Assembly (NCBI RefSeq): GCF_017976235.1
Contig: NZ_JACVHC010000001.1
Coordinates: 806,001-870,000 of the forward strand
DNA length: 64,000 bases
Source: Pseudomonas anatoliensis
GTDB taxonomy: Bacteria > Pseudomonadota > Gammaproteobacteria > Pseudomonadales > Pseudomonadaceae
Reading direction: 5' to 3'
The first letter of the stretch is position 1, and every line of letters begins with the position of its first letter. The translations under genes and the position numbers were made by a program. The notes under the pieces were generated by a model, which made no database searches, was not told where the DNA came from, and was given only the letters and a program-made list of their open reading frames with translations. Positions 8,413 through 16,523 of the stretch are shown here, piece after piece.

Positions 8413-8443
8413 AAAAAAGCCTGCCGTCGAAAGAGGGCAGGCT
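8413..8443 (-). terminator. Terminator of the vgrG-effector-immunity operon
   Basis: On the minus strand an 8-bp stem AGCCTGCC / GGCAGGCT with a 10-nt loop is followed directly by six Ts. It lies 31 bp beyond the last immunity gene. Confidence 0.85.
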
Positions 8444-8473
8444 GAGTGGTGGGTGGCGCGGCATTCGAAAAGC

Positions 8474-9244
8474 TCATTGGGGTTGCAGGTTGCGAGCGTA
8501 TTCGACCAGATCCTTGGGGTAGACCATGTGATCGATTTTGCTGTCGTCAATGCCATACAGAAAGGCAACAGCGCCTGCTTCAAATGCCCAATACCCTACG
8601 TAGGTTCCTTCCTCTCCTTGAAGATGGGAATCGTGCCAAGGGGCTTGCTTGAAGGCTCGATACCATTGCTGGCAGTATTTTTTAATAAGTTTAGGTGGCT
8701 CGCCTTTGTTGTCGCTGTAGATCGCTTGGATGAGTAGTGTGTAGACGTCGTGATACCACTCATCTATGTCGTGCCGATGTGGCACAACTTTATTTAGTAA
8801 GGCCTCATAAAGGGTGTCTTCACCTCCGTACCCTGCGTCGTCAATGAGTTTCACAAAGCGTAGGAGCAGATCAGTCCGGTGTAAAAGTATGCAAAGACTG
8901 ATGACTTGAACGGCTTCTTCGTACTGATGGGGCCAGTCGTCGATCGCCAGAGGAGAAATGTTCGGCACGCCTAGATACTCGGCCAAAGTCTTTTGGCGAA
9001 TTTCATACTTCTCTATCAGTTCTTCAAGCATAGGAATAAGTTTTTCTATACGCTCACCCGCTGTATAGGTGGCGAATAGCTTTTCCAAAGCGAGCGTCTG
9101 GAAATATCTGGCGCGCTGAGATGCTTCCTCTAATGCAGAGTCTGATTTGAATTTGTTCGTTGAGAACAAATTTAGAAGCTCATCATATTCTCTGATGAAA
9201 TTTTCATAGCGTGCGGCGCTGAAGAGTGTCTGTCGTATGTTCAT
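8474..9244 (-). CDS. PoNi-type immunity protein (DUF1910/DUF1911), copy 4
   Basis: 256-residue cytoplasmic protein expected to bind and block a PoNe DNase. Conserved blocks: an N-terminal helical part (TLFSAARYENF), SPLAIDDWPHQYEEAVQVISLCILLHRTDLL, the APWHDSHLQGEEGTYVGYWAFEAGAVAFLYGIDD core, and KIDHMVYPKDLVEYAR at the end. Start set at ATG 9244 (MNIRQTLFS), which aligns with the starts of the other copies. The open frame upstream to 9331 is out-of-phase coding of copy 3. It lacks the C-terminal extension found on copies 1 and 2. Confidence 0.88.
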   Translation of the reverse strand: MNIRQTLFSAARYENFIREYDELLNLFSTNKFKSDSALEEASQRARYFQTLALEKLFATYTAGERIEKLIPMLEELIEKYEIRQKTLAEYLGVPNISPLAIDDWPHQYEEAVQVISLCILLHRTDLLLRFVKLIDDAGYGGEDTLYEALLNKVVPHRHDIDEWYHDVYTLLIQAIYSDNKGEPPKLIKKYCQQWYRAFKQAPWHDSHLQGEEGTYVGYWAFEAGAVAFLYGIDDSKIDHMVYPKDLVEYARNLQPQ

Positions 9245-10027
9245 GAATATTCTGTTCCAATCGAATGGCCACACTTCTGGCATATTCGACCAAGTCCTTT
9301 GGATAAACCATGTGATCGATTTTTCTGTCATCTATCCCATATAAAAATGCGATAGCTCCTGCCTCGAACGCCCAGTGTCCGACATAATTTCCTTCTTCTC
9401 CCTGCAGGTGAGTATCATGCCAAGGAGCTTGTTTAAAGGCCGGATACCATTGGCTGCAATATTTTTTAGAAAGTTTGTGGCTTCTTCTTTTGTTTTTTCA
9501 TATATAGCTTGCACTAGCGGAGAATAAACATCGTGGAACCATTGGTCTACATCAGCTCTGTCAGGTAATATTTTACAGAGTAAATCTTCGTACAGTGTAT
9601 CGTCTCCTGCATGTCCAGCATTATCTATCAACTTAACAAAGCGCTTAAGCAGGTCTGTGCGATGTAATAGAATGCAAAGGCCTATAATTTGAACGCACTC
9701 CTCGTACTCGTGTGGCCAATCGTCTATTGCAAGTGGTGAAACTTCAGGAGATTGCTCAGATAAGGCTAGTGCCGCCTGCCGGATTTCATATTTTTCAACT
9801 AGATATTCAAGCTGAGGAATCAACGAGGATATTTCTTCGCCTGCTGTATACATCGCCATTAGCTTTCGAAGTGCTAAACGTTGAGAAAACCTTGAGCGAA
9901 GTGTTGCTTCACCTTCGGATGTGTCGGACTTGAATTTGGTTGTTTTTAAGATTTCATTAGCTTCGCCGTGCTCTCTCAAGAAATTCTCGTAGTGGGCATC
10001 ACTGAAGAGTTTTTGTCTTTTCTGCAT
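9204..10027 (-). pseudogene. PoNi-type immunity gene, copy 3, with a -1 frameshift
   Basis: Zero-frame translation from the ATG at 10027 gives good family sequence for about 180 residues, then turns to nonsense and stops at 9332 (231 aa). Shifting by one base at a run of six As on the minus strand (9467-9462) restores the family core (KYCSQWYPAFKQAPWHD..., VGHWAFEAG, IDHMVYPKDLVEYAR) down to a stop at 9204. The intact gene would overlap the start of copy 4 by 41 bp. Either one A was lost from an A7 run, or the site (A AAA AAT in frame) allows slippage. It lacks the C-terminal extension. Confidence 0.8.
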
Positions 10028-10114
10028 ATATTAATGTCTAAACTTGGCTGCAACGGCAAGTCACTGTAGAGCAACAGCCCATATCTCTAATATAAATGTG
10101 TTTTCTGTATGTTT

Positions 10115-10143
10115 TGCTCAGCACCGAAAAATAAGCGCTGAGC
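10115..10143 (-). other. Hairpin after immunity copy 2
   Basis: Minus-strand stem GCTCAGCGC...GTGCTGAGC separated by an AT-rich 10-nt loop, 8 bp downstream of the copy-2 stop. A near-identical hairpin follows copy 1 at 11251. There is no long T run, so it is more likely an attenuating or RNA-stabilising structure than a full terminator. Confidence 0.55.
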
Positions 10144-10150
10144 GAACGAT

Positions 10151-11095
10151 TTATTCTTCTCCTGACCAATACCAGAGTGTATCGCCCCGGCGGGAGTCGG
10201 TGAAGTCAGGAAAGATTTCACCCTGTTGAAAGTGTCTGCGAGAGTTTTCCTGGGCTGGCGTAAACCAAAAACCTGTTTTGCTACAAGGTTGGCCCGCTTC
10301 AATGCGGTTGATGGTGTTATTTTTATCTGAAGTAGTATGGCCTCGTGCGTATTCAACAAGATCCTTTGGATAAACCATATGGTTTATCTTGCGATCATCT
10401 ATGCCGTATAGAAACGCTACAGCACCTGCCTCGAACGCCCAGTATCCAACATAGCTTCCTTCGTCACCCTGCAGATGAGAGTCGTGCCAAGGAGCTTGTT
10501 TAAATGCCGGGTACCATTCTTTGCAATATTCTGTCAACAGATCAGATGCTTCGTCTTTTTCATCTGCGTAGATGGCCTGAAGAAGAGGCGTATAAACTTC
10601 GTGGTACCAGTCGTCAATGTCTTCTCTGTCGGGGAGTACTTTACAGAGAAGATCCTCATACAAAGCATCTTGACCGTTGTAGCCTGCTTTATCAAAGAGT
10701 TCGACGAATCGCTTTAGTAGATCTGTGCGGCGCAGCAGAATGCATAAACTAATTACTTGAACACACTCTTCGTACTCATCTAGCCAGTCGTCAATGGCAA
10801 GAGGCGATATATCTACTATATTTTCAGATAGAGATAGTTTTTTCTGGCGGTTCTCATAGTGTGTAATGAGTTCTTCGAGAAGCGGTGTTAACGAGGTTAT
10901 TTCTAATCCGGCGGTGTACGAGATGAACAGTTTCTTTAAGGCTACGTTTTTGAAGTGCGTAGCTCTTAATGAGGCTTCTTGCTCTGGAGTGTCTGACTCG
11001 AATGTGTTGTTCGCCCAGAACTCTTTGGTTTCGTCGCTGTAATCGCGAAAATCGAAATATCTGGCCTCGGTTAAAAATTCTTGTCTTCCGTTCAT
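10151..11095 (-). CDS. PoNi-type immunity protein with C-terminal extension, copy 2
   Basis: 314 residues from the ATG at 11095 (MNGRQEFLTEARYFDF), aligned with the starts of the other copies. It has the DUF1910/DUF1911 blocks (SPLAIDDWLDEYEECVQVISLCILLRRTDLL, APWHDSHLQGDEGSYVGYWAFEAGAVAFLYGIDD, INHMVYPKDLVEYAR). An extra domain of about 55 residues follows, GQPCSKTGFWFTPA..NSRRHFQQGEIFPDF and TLWYWSGEE at the end. That tail resembles the C-terminal module of other T6SS immunity proteins (Imm71/Imm72-like, from memory). Base composition is clearly AT-richer than the flanking core genes. Confidence 0.88.
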   Translation of the reverse strand: MNGRQEFLTEARYFDFRDYSDETKEFWANNTFESDTPEQEASLRATHFKNVALKKLFISYTAGLEITSLTPLLEELITHYENRQKKLSLSENIVDISPLAIDDWLDEYEECVQVISLCILLRRTDLLKRFVELFDKAGYNGQDALYEDLLCKVLPDREDIDDWYHEVYTPLLQAIYADEKDEASDLLTEYCKEWYPAFKQAPWHDSHLQGDEGSYVGYWAFEAGAVAFLYGIDDRKINHMVYPKDLVEYARGHTTSDKNNTINRIEAGQPCSKTGFWFTPAQENSRRHFQQGEIFPDFTDSRRGDTLWYWSGEE

Positions 11096-11250
11096 AGTAG
11101 AGTTTTCACTCAAGGGTAAAAATTAGTATTGCCGATATTTTTCAGTGAAATGCTTTCAACTTGCTTTGACTTGGTTTTTATTTTAGTAATGTGCAGAATG
11201 GTTCTGACACTATATCCAAGTGTGTTTTTCGCTCTCTTGCATTCTTCGCT

Positions 11251-11278
11251 CAGCGCCGGAAAATTAGCGCCGAGCGAA
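11251..11278 (-). other. Hairpin after immunity copy 1
   Basis: Minus-strand stem GCTCGGCGC / GGCGCTGAGC around an AATTTTCC-like loop, 13 bp beyond the copy-1 stop. Same sequence family as the hairpin at 10115, so the duplicated unit was gene plus hairpin. The rest of the 195-bp gap up to copy 2 (11096-11290) is AT-rich and holds no gene that I can support. Confidence 0.55.
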
Positions 11279-11290
11279 CGGTAGAGCAGC

Positions 11291-12244
11291 TTATTCTTCG
11301 CCAGACCAATACCAGATCGTGTCGCCCCAAGCAGAATTATCAAACTTTGGCATGATTTCTCCTTGGTTGAAGTAACGGCGAGAATCGTTTTGAGCGGGAG
11401 TGAACCAAAAGCCTGACTTTATGCACGGTTTTCCCGCGTCCACTCGAGATGTTTGCGAGGAGCTTGATGATTGATAGTTTCTAGCATATTCGACTAAATC
11501 TTTAGGGTAGACCATATGACTGATCTTACGATCATCTATTCCGTACAGAAAAGCGACAGCAGCGGCTTCGAAAGCCCAATACCCAACATAGTTTCCATCA
11601 TCATCTTCTATGTCTAAGTGGCTATCATGCCAGTTGGTTTGTAGTTTTCCGAACGCGGGGTACCATTCTTTGCAGTATTCAAGTAGCAGGTCGCTCGCTT
11701 CTTTTTCGTCATCAGAGTAAATTGCTTTCACTAGCGGCGAATAAAGTTCGTGATACCATTCATCAAGATCTGACCGTCCAGGAAGAATTTTGCGCAGAAG
11801 ATCTTCGTATAAAGTATCTTCGTGTGCATATCCTGCGCGATCAATCAAGTTGACAAAGCGGATAAGTAAATCTTTTTGATGCAGTAATATGCATAGGCTG
11901 ATAACTTGGACACACTCTTCATATTGCTCAGGCCAATCATCTATTGCTAATGGTGAAATGTCAGGTTCGCCGTCTTCCAAAGCTAGAGCATTCTGATAGA
12001 TTTCATAGCAAGTTATAAGCTTTTCTAGCCTTGGGAGTAGCGTTTCTATTGGTTCCCCTGCGGTATAGCTTATCAGTAGTGCATTGAATGCAGAATCTTT
12101 AAAGTAGCCTGTGCGAAGAGCCTTTTCCTGTGCAGGGTTATCTGCCTGCATGGTTTCATTTTCCCAGCGGGATTCTGTTTCGTCATAAAGTTTTATGGAT
12201 TTTTGATAGTAAGAGTCGAAAATGAATTTTTGGCGTCTGTTCAT
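11291..12244 (-). CDS. PoNi-type immunity protein with C-terminal extension, copy 1 (cognate position)
   Basis: 317 residues; the ATG at 12244 overlaps the effector stop (ATGA), the usual layout of a toxin and its cognate immunity gene. The family core is complete: SPLAIDDWPEQYEECVQVISLCILLHQKDLL, NWHDSHLDIEDDDGNYVGYWAFEAAAVAFLYGIDD, ISHMVYPKDLVEYAR. The extension CIKSGFWFTPAQNDSRRYF...TIWYWSGEE matches copy 2. Inserted residues in the core (KLQTN and DIEDDD) set it apart from the other copies and may reflect specificity for this effector. Confidence 0.9.
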   Translation of the reverse strand: MNRRQKFIFDSYYQKSIKLYDETESRWENETMQADNPAQEKALRTGYFKDSAFNALLISYTAGEPIETLLPRLEKLITCYEIYQNALALEDGEPDISPLAIDDWPEQYEECVQVISLCILLHQKDLLIRFVNLIDRAGYAHEDTLYEDLLRKILPGRSDLDEWYHELYSPLVKAIYSDDEKEASDLLLEYCKEWYPAFGKLQTNWHDSHLDIEDDDGNYVGYWAFEAAAVAFLYGIDDRKISHMVYPKDLVEYARNYQSSSSSQTSRVDAGKPCIKSGFWFTPAQNDSRRYFNQGEIMPKFDNSAWGDTIWYWSGEE

Positions 12245-13860
12245 GCTGGTATTCTAGCCTCTTCTTTTAATACGTCCAAATTCCCATATTTTTTTCGTAA
12301 TGAGGCTAATCGTTTATTAACGGCCTCTCTTACTTCCTCCTCGCCATAATGAAACCCGTCGTGATCGCGGTGAGTTTCTTCATGTGAACTTGCCAGCTGA
12401 GCGTCAGCATGCGCTTTGGGGCTGAGGCTCTTATGATAAAGAGGAGTGAAAAATAAGTGGCGAGTATAGGACTTCATGATGCTTTCTCGTAGTTCAATAT
12501 TTTTTATCGCCAATGGTAGCTTTGATGTTATCCAAACGCGACTCATCTGAACTATGTGTTTCTTTGACTTTTCATCTGTTTTTTTATTGTTTTTGCCACT
12601 CGGAATGTTCTTGTCGTTAGTAGCTTTTGCATTGTCACTTGAGGTTTTTCCGCCTGATTTACCACCGTATTTTCCGCCAGCTTTTCCACCTGCCTTTTGT
12701 TTGGCGGGTTTATTCTGATCTGCGTCATCCGTAATCGGTTCGAGAAGTTCAGAAGGATCCAGAACCCCGGAAAGTCCTAGCTTGGAAGCAATCTTTGGTT
12801 TTGAACCTTCAATTTTTTGCAGAAACTTAGGCGCGTCTTCCCGCTTGCTAGCTTTCGCTTCAACTATAGCGAATTTTTTATTATTGTTTGTACTTGGGTT
12901 CGCTCGCCAGATGGAGTCGATTCCGGTTCCATTTGCCCCATCTGTAAGTTTGTATAGAACATGTCTAGCCTTGGGGTTGCCACCTTTTGACAACTTTCCA
13001 AGCGTATCGCCGTTCGGTTTCCCGTCCAGCCATTTGCCTTCTGAACCTTTATCATGACCGTCCCACTTTTTTCCCCAGCCAAATTTCTCTGCGCATATAT
13101 AGTCTGCGATATGCTCTCCGCACACACCTAAGCCCTCGTTGAGGATGTCTGCGGTGGCAACGGCTAGCTTCGTGTTAGCAGGCTGGTTGGAGTGAGCGGA
13201 ACTTGGACCGTCTTTGCCATTTTTTGCTACGGTCGCGTCCTTGCCAGCAGGTTTTTCTACCCTCTTGGGGTGGGTAGATCCTGAAGATAATGCGGAACTA
13301 TTACGTTGCATCCCTTTCCATTTTGTTAAGCGCCTTTCCACAATGCCGATCATTTCTGGCATGTTGTCGCGAGCGGTCGCGAGTACGGTGACAACTGCGG
13401 ATTGAGCCCAGTTGGGCAGGCTTTGGAAAGCTGAAGAACCTTTTACCGCGCTAATGATGTCGTCAAGTTCACCTCGGAGCTTCGACGCGTTGAATACTTC
13501 TTTTAGCAACTCCTCCGGACTTGTCTTGATACCACACTCTTGCAATACAAAACGCAACAAATCAAATAGAACCGGGGCATAACGCTGAGGATCTTTATTG
13601 ACTATGCGCATGCTTTTTTTCAGACCATCACCTGGTCCAGGAATCCAGCCGATAACTGCAAGGAGTAAATCAAATTTTGCTTCATCTTTACCGTCTGCAG
13701 TTTCCGCATTGTAGAGGACGATAGAGGACTCTACTGTGTCGTACGCGTCGATCGCTTGACCTAGAAAGGGTACGGCTCCTAAGGCAATACCCTTCGCAAG
13801 TTCGACTGCTGCCTCTTTATAAGCTGCTGTACGGTCTTCAGTTTGCGCTTCTTCACTCAT
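12241..13860 (-). CDS. PoNe-type DNase effector of the type VI secretion system
   Basis: 539-residue toxin. The N-terminal half has a hydrophobic helical region (residues 20-40, AKGIALGAVPFLGQAIDAYD, then GWIPGPGDGLKK) like pre-toxin regions of T6SS cargo. A Lys/Gly-rich linker precedes the nuclease. The PoNe nuclease (PD-(D/E)xK-like) is at about residues 240-345: GEHIADYICAEKFGWGK, Asp315 in GTGIDSIWR, and Glu334/Lys336 in FAIVEAKAS. A basic, charged tail of about 190 residues follows, with a Gly/Lys-repeat segment (KAGGKAGGKYGGKSGGK). Start overlaps the vgrG stop and its stop overlaps the first immunity gene, giving a coupled three-gene cassette. DNase activity and inter-bacterial killing are inferred from the family. 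Confidence 0.88.
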   Translation of the reverse strand: MSEEAQTEDRTAAYKEAAVELAKGIALGAVPFLGQAIDAYDTVESSIVLYNAETADGKDEAKFDLLLAVIGWIPGPGDGLKKSMRIVNKDPQRYAPVLFDLLRFVLQECGIKTSPEELLKEVFNASKLRGELDDIISAVKGSSAFQSLPNWAQSAVVTVLATARDNMPEMIGIVERRLTKWKGMQRNSSALSSGSTHPKRVEKPAGKDATVAKNGKDGPSSAHSNQPANTKLAVATADILNEGLGVCGEHIADYICAEKFGWGKKWDGHDKGSEGKWLDGKPNGDTLGKLSKGGNPKARHVLYKLTDGANGTGIDSIWRANPSTNNNKKFAIVEAKASKREDAPKFLQKIEGSKPKIASKLGLSGVLDPSELLEPITDDADQNKPAKQKAGGKAGGKYGGKSGGKTSSDNAKATNDKNIPSGKNNKKTDEKSKKHIVQMSRVWITSKLPLAIKNIELRESIMKSYTRHLFFTPLYHKSLSPKAHADAQLASSHEETHRDHDGFHYGEEEVREAVNKRLASLRKKYGNLDVLKEEARIPA

Positions 13861-16148
13861 GTCAGCCTCCCTGCGGCTTTCTCCACTAGTGCTTGTAAAT
13901 CAACGTTGTCTGGATCGAGTCCAAGTTTTCGGATGTCCTCATTGACCTTTGCATCGCTACTTTGGACGATTTTCACTGGTTCGCGATCAAAAGGCCGCGG
14001 ATCCTCGCCGTAATAGACTTTGGCCGGACCTTTCGGCACGTCTTCCAAACGGGCGAAGCCGTCATCGTCCAGCACGCCTTCACGCGTCGAGCCGTCAGCA
14101 AAGTCGACGCGGTACGAAGCGCCGGGTACGGGCTCAAGGTTGTCGTAATGCAGGTTCAACTCCAGCCAGGTCGGATTGGCTTTGGCCGTTTCCATCAACT
14201 TCCCGGCAATGTCCGCAGCGGCCAACCCCGGAATCAACGGAATCAAAATCCCGATCCCGGTCCCCACACCAGGCGCACCCCCGGTATTAACCTTCACCTC
14301 AGCGCCACTAATCGTCACACCACCCGCATCAACCTTCACAAAACTCCCGCCAGCCTTGGCCGTGAGTTCCATGCCCCCCTCAACCACAACCTTGTCGCCG
14401 GCGTGGTAGTGGATTTCGGTGCCGGCTTCGACGAATTGAGCCGTCCCCACCTTCACATGCTGAGTCACACCGACAGTCAAATGATCATCCGCGCGCATTT
14501 CGCTTTTACGATCCAGATGCGTAATCCGGTGTTCTTCAACCTTGAACTCGCTCAGCGTATTGGCTTCAACGGTGTCGTGCCGTTCGTTGCCCACACGAAT
14601 TTTCTGGTCGTGTTCGATGTTTTCATCCCAATCGCGCTGGGCGTGGATGTAGATCTGCTCGACGCCTTTCTTGTCTTCGATCCGAAACTCGTTGTAGCCC
14701 TTGCCACCCGGTGAACTGAGGGTTTTGAAGGTGCTGCGGGTTTTGTTTGCCGGCAGGTCGTAGGGGACGACGTTTTCCTTGTGGTACAGGCAGCCGGTGA
14801 CGAGTGGCTGGTCGGGGTCGCCTTCGAGGAAGGTGACGAGGACTTCCATGCCGATGCGCGGGATGGCGATGCCGCCGTAGGCTGCGCCGGCCCAGCCGCT
14901 GGCGACGCGCATCCAGCAGGTGGTTTTGTCGTTGGACTGGCCGTCGCGGTCCCAGTGGAACTGGACTTTGATGCGGCCGTATTGGTCGCAGTGGATTTCT
15001 TCGCCGGCCGGGCCGGTGACGACGGCAGTCTGGCTGCCGAGGACTTTCGGTTTCGGGTGTTCGAGGGCAGGGCGGTAGTGCGCGTCCCACGGGGTGGCGA
15101 TGAAGCTGTTGCGGTAGCCCTGGTGGAAATCGCTTTTGTTGTCGGTGACGTCGCTGGTGACGTTTTCGCCGAGCACTTGCGGTTGTTTGCCTTCGTGGAG
15201 GACTTCCAGCAGCAGCCACAGGTCGTTCCATTCGGCGCGCGGGTGTTCGGCGAGCGTGAGGAAATGGCCGCTGGTGAGGGTTGGTTCGTCACCTTTGCCT
15301 TCGGCGAGTTTGTAGTCGCTGCGATGGCGTTCCAGTGCTCGGGTCGAGAGGAATTTGCCGCGCTCGCGAGTGGTGAAGCGGCCGGGGTAGTCGTAGTCCT
15401 CAAGGTCCGGAGCGAACTCGGACTTGACCGCGCCTTCGGGCAGGATCTTCGGTTTTTCAAAGTCGTAGTCGCGGCGGCTGACGCGGGTGGTGCGGGTTTC
15501 CAGGCGCAGGTTGAAGCGCTTGATCACCGGTTTGTCGGCGCTCATGCCGGAGTCTTGCTGGTAGCTCACGGCTTTGAGTTTGCGGAACACGGTCTGGTCG
15601 TCGCCGAACACCAGTTTGTGGCCGCTGCTGCTGTGCTGGAAGTGGAAGTGAATGCCTTCCTCTTCGCACAAACGCTGGATGAAATGCAGGTCGGACTCGT
15701 CGTACTGCACGCAGTAGTCGCGTTCCGGGTACTCGGCACTGAGCTGGAAACTGTAGGCGTCGGCAAGAATGCCGCGATCTTCCAGCACCTGAGCGATGAT
15801 CTTCGGCACGGTCAGTTGCTGGAAAATTTGCTGATCGTGGTTGTGCCGCAGATAGGCGAGTTGCGGCACCAGGCTGATGCTGTAACGCGTCAGGGTTTTG
15901 CCGGAATCGCCTTGCTCGATGCGGTACACCAAACCGTGGATCGTGCCTTCGCCGGTGGCGCCGAAGGTCAGGACGCCGCGCTTGTGCAGCAGCTCTTCGA
16001 GTTTGAGGTCGGGGCGAGCGCTGACCAGTTCGAGGTCAAAACGGAACGGTTCGTTGAGGGCTTCGCGACCGGTGAAGCTCAGGACTTGCAGGTCAGCGGA
16101 AACGCCTTCGAGGGTGAGGGTGATGTGGGTTGCGTTGGCGTCCAGCAT
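13857..16148 (-). CDS. vgrG: Type VI secretion tip protein VgrG with C-terminal extension
   Basis: 763-residue spike protein that loads the effector onto the Hcp tube tip. The gp27-like part holds the usual FRFDLELVS and RDYCVQYDESDLHFIQRLCEEEGI motifs; the gp5-like OB domain has GPAGEEIHCDQYGRIKVQFHWDRDG and WMRVASGWAGAAYGG. A DUF2345-like beta helix and a short hydrophobic stretch (GIGILIPLIPGLAAADIAG) follow. A final domain of about 100 residues (LHYDNLEPVPGASYRVDFADGS...DEDGFARLEDVPKGPAKV-like) resembles a transthyretin/CARDB-like effector-docking extension. ATG at 16148 chosen because the 64 upstream codons do not look like VgrG. No tss structural genes are nearby, so this is an orphan vgrG island. 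Confidence 0.93.
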   Translation of the reverse strand: MLDANATHITLTLEGVSADLQVLSFTGREALNEPFRFDLELVSARPDLKLEELLHKRGVLTFGATGEGTIHGLVYRIEQGDSGKTLTRYSISLVPQLAYLRHNHDQQIFQQLTVPKIIAQVLEDRGILADAYSFQLSAEYPERDYCVQYDESDLHFIQRLCEEEGIHFHFQHSSSGHKLVFGDDQTVFRKLKAVSYQQDSGMSADKPVIKRFNLRLETRTTRVSRRDYDFEKPKILPEGAVKSEFAPDLEDYDYPGRFTTRERGKFLSTRALERHRSDYKLAEGKGDEPTLTSGHFLTLAEHPRAEWNDLWLLLEVLHEGKQPQVLGENVTSDVTDNKSDFHQGYRNSFIATPWDAHYRPALEHPKPKVLGSQTAVVTGPAGEEIHCDQYGRIKVQFHWDRDGQSNDKTTCWMRVASGWAGAAYGGIAIPRIGMEVLVTFLEGDPDQPLVTGCLYHKENVVPYDLPANKTRSTFKTLSSPGGKGYNEFRIEDKKGVEQIYIHAQRDWDENIEHDQKIRVGNERHDTVEANTLSEFKVEEHRITHLDRKSEMRADDHLTVGVTQHVKVGTAQFVEAGTEIHYHAGDKVVVEGGMELTAKAGGSFVKVDAGGVTISGAEVKVNTGGAPGVGTGIGILIPLIPGLAAADIAGKLMETAKANPTWLELNLHYDNLEPVPGASYRVDFADGSTREGVLDDDGFARLEDVPKGPAKVYYGEDPRPFDREPVKIVQSSDAKVNEDIRKLGLDPDNVDLQALVEKAAGRLT

Positions 16149-16523
16149 GCCTTGAATTCCGTCCGTTGAATAAGCAGGAGGTGGATGTTGCAGGATTAGA
16201 CCGTCTGGTTCAAGGCGCAAATGCCGTACGCCCAGCCTGTGCGGGATATAGGGAAAACCCTTAGGACGAACGTTCGGCGCAATGAAACTGGGTATTTCCC
16301 CAAAAGCATGGCTCGCCAATGTGGAGGGTTCGAACGGCAAAGCGCCGAAGAATAGCCAGTCAGTTTCAGACTAAAGTCGCCTGTAGCACGTCAAAGCCAT
16401 CTGCCATCATTGCGACTCACCCCTGCGTGTCCACTTCCTCTCGGCGCTTCATTGATCCGGGACGGGAGCTATTTTTCTGGCTTATTGCGCCTTTGCGCAA
16501 ACGCTTCATTGTTGGAGTTTTTC
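16149..16523. promoter_or_regulatory. Divergent intergenic region between vgrG and the porin gene
   Basis: 375 bp without a supportable gene. It should hold promoters for the T6SS cassette (leftwards) and the porin gene (rightwards). I see no clear operator or sigma-54 element. Confidence 0.5.

Noticed and set aside
9245..9331. N-terminal extension of immunity copy 4 to 9331
   Set aside because: These codons are the out-of-phase reading of copy 3's conserved C terminus; the ATG at 9244 aligns with the other copies.
14781..16169. Long plus-strand open frame antisense to vgrG (462 codons)
   Set aside because: Shadow of a GC-rich gene; the vgrG strand has clear family motifs and the antisense product is low-complexity Val/Ala/Glu/Phe-rich.
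16149..16340. 64-residue N-terminal extension of VgrG
   Set aside because: No VgrG family member starts this way and the gp27-like domain begins just after the ATG at 16148.
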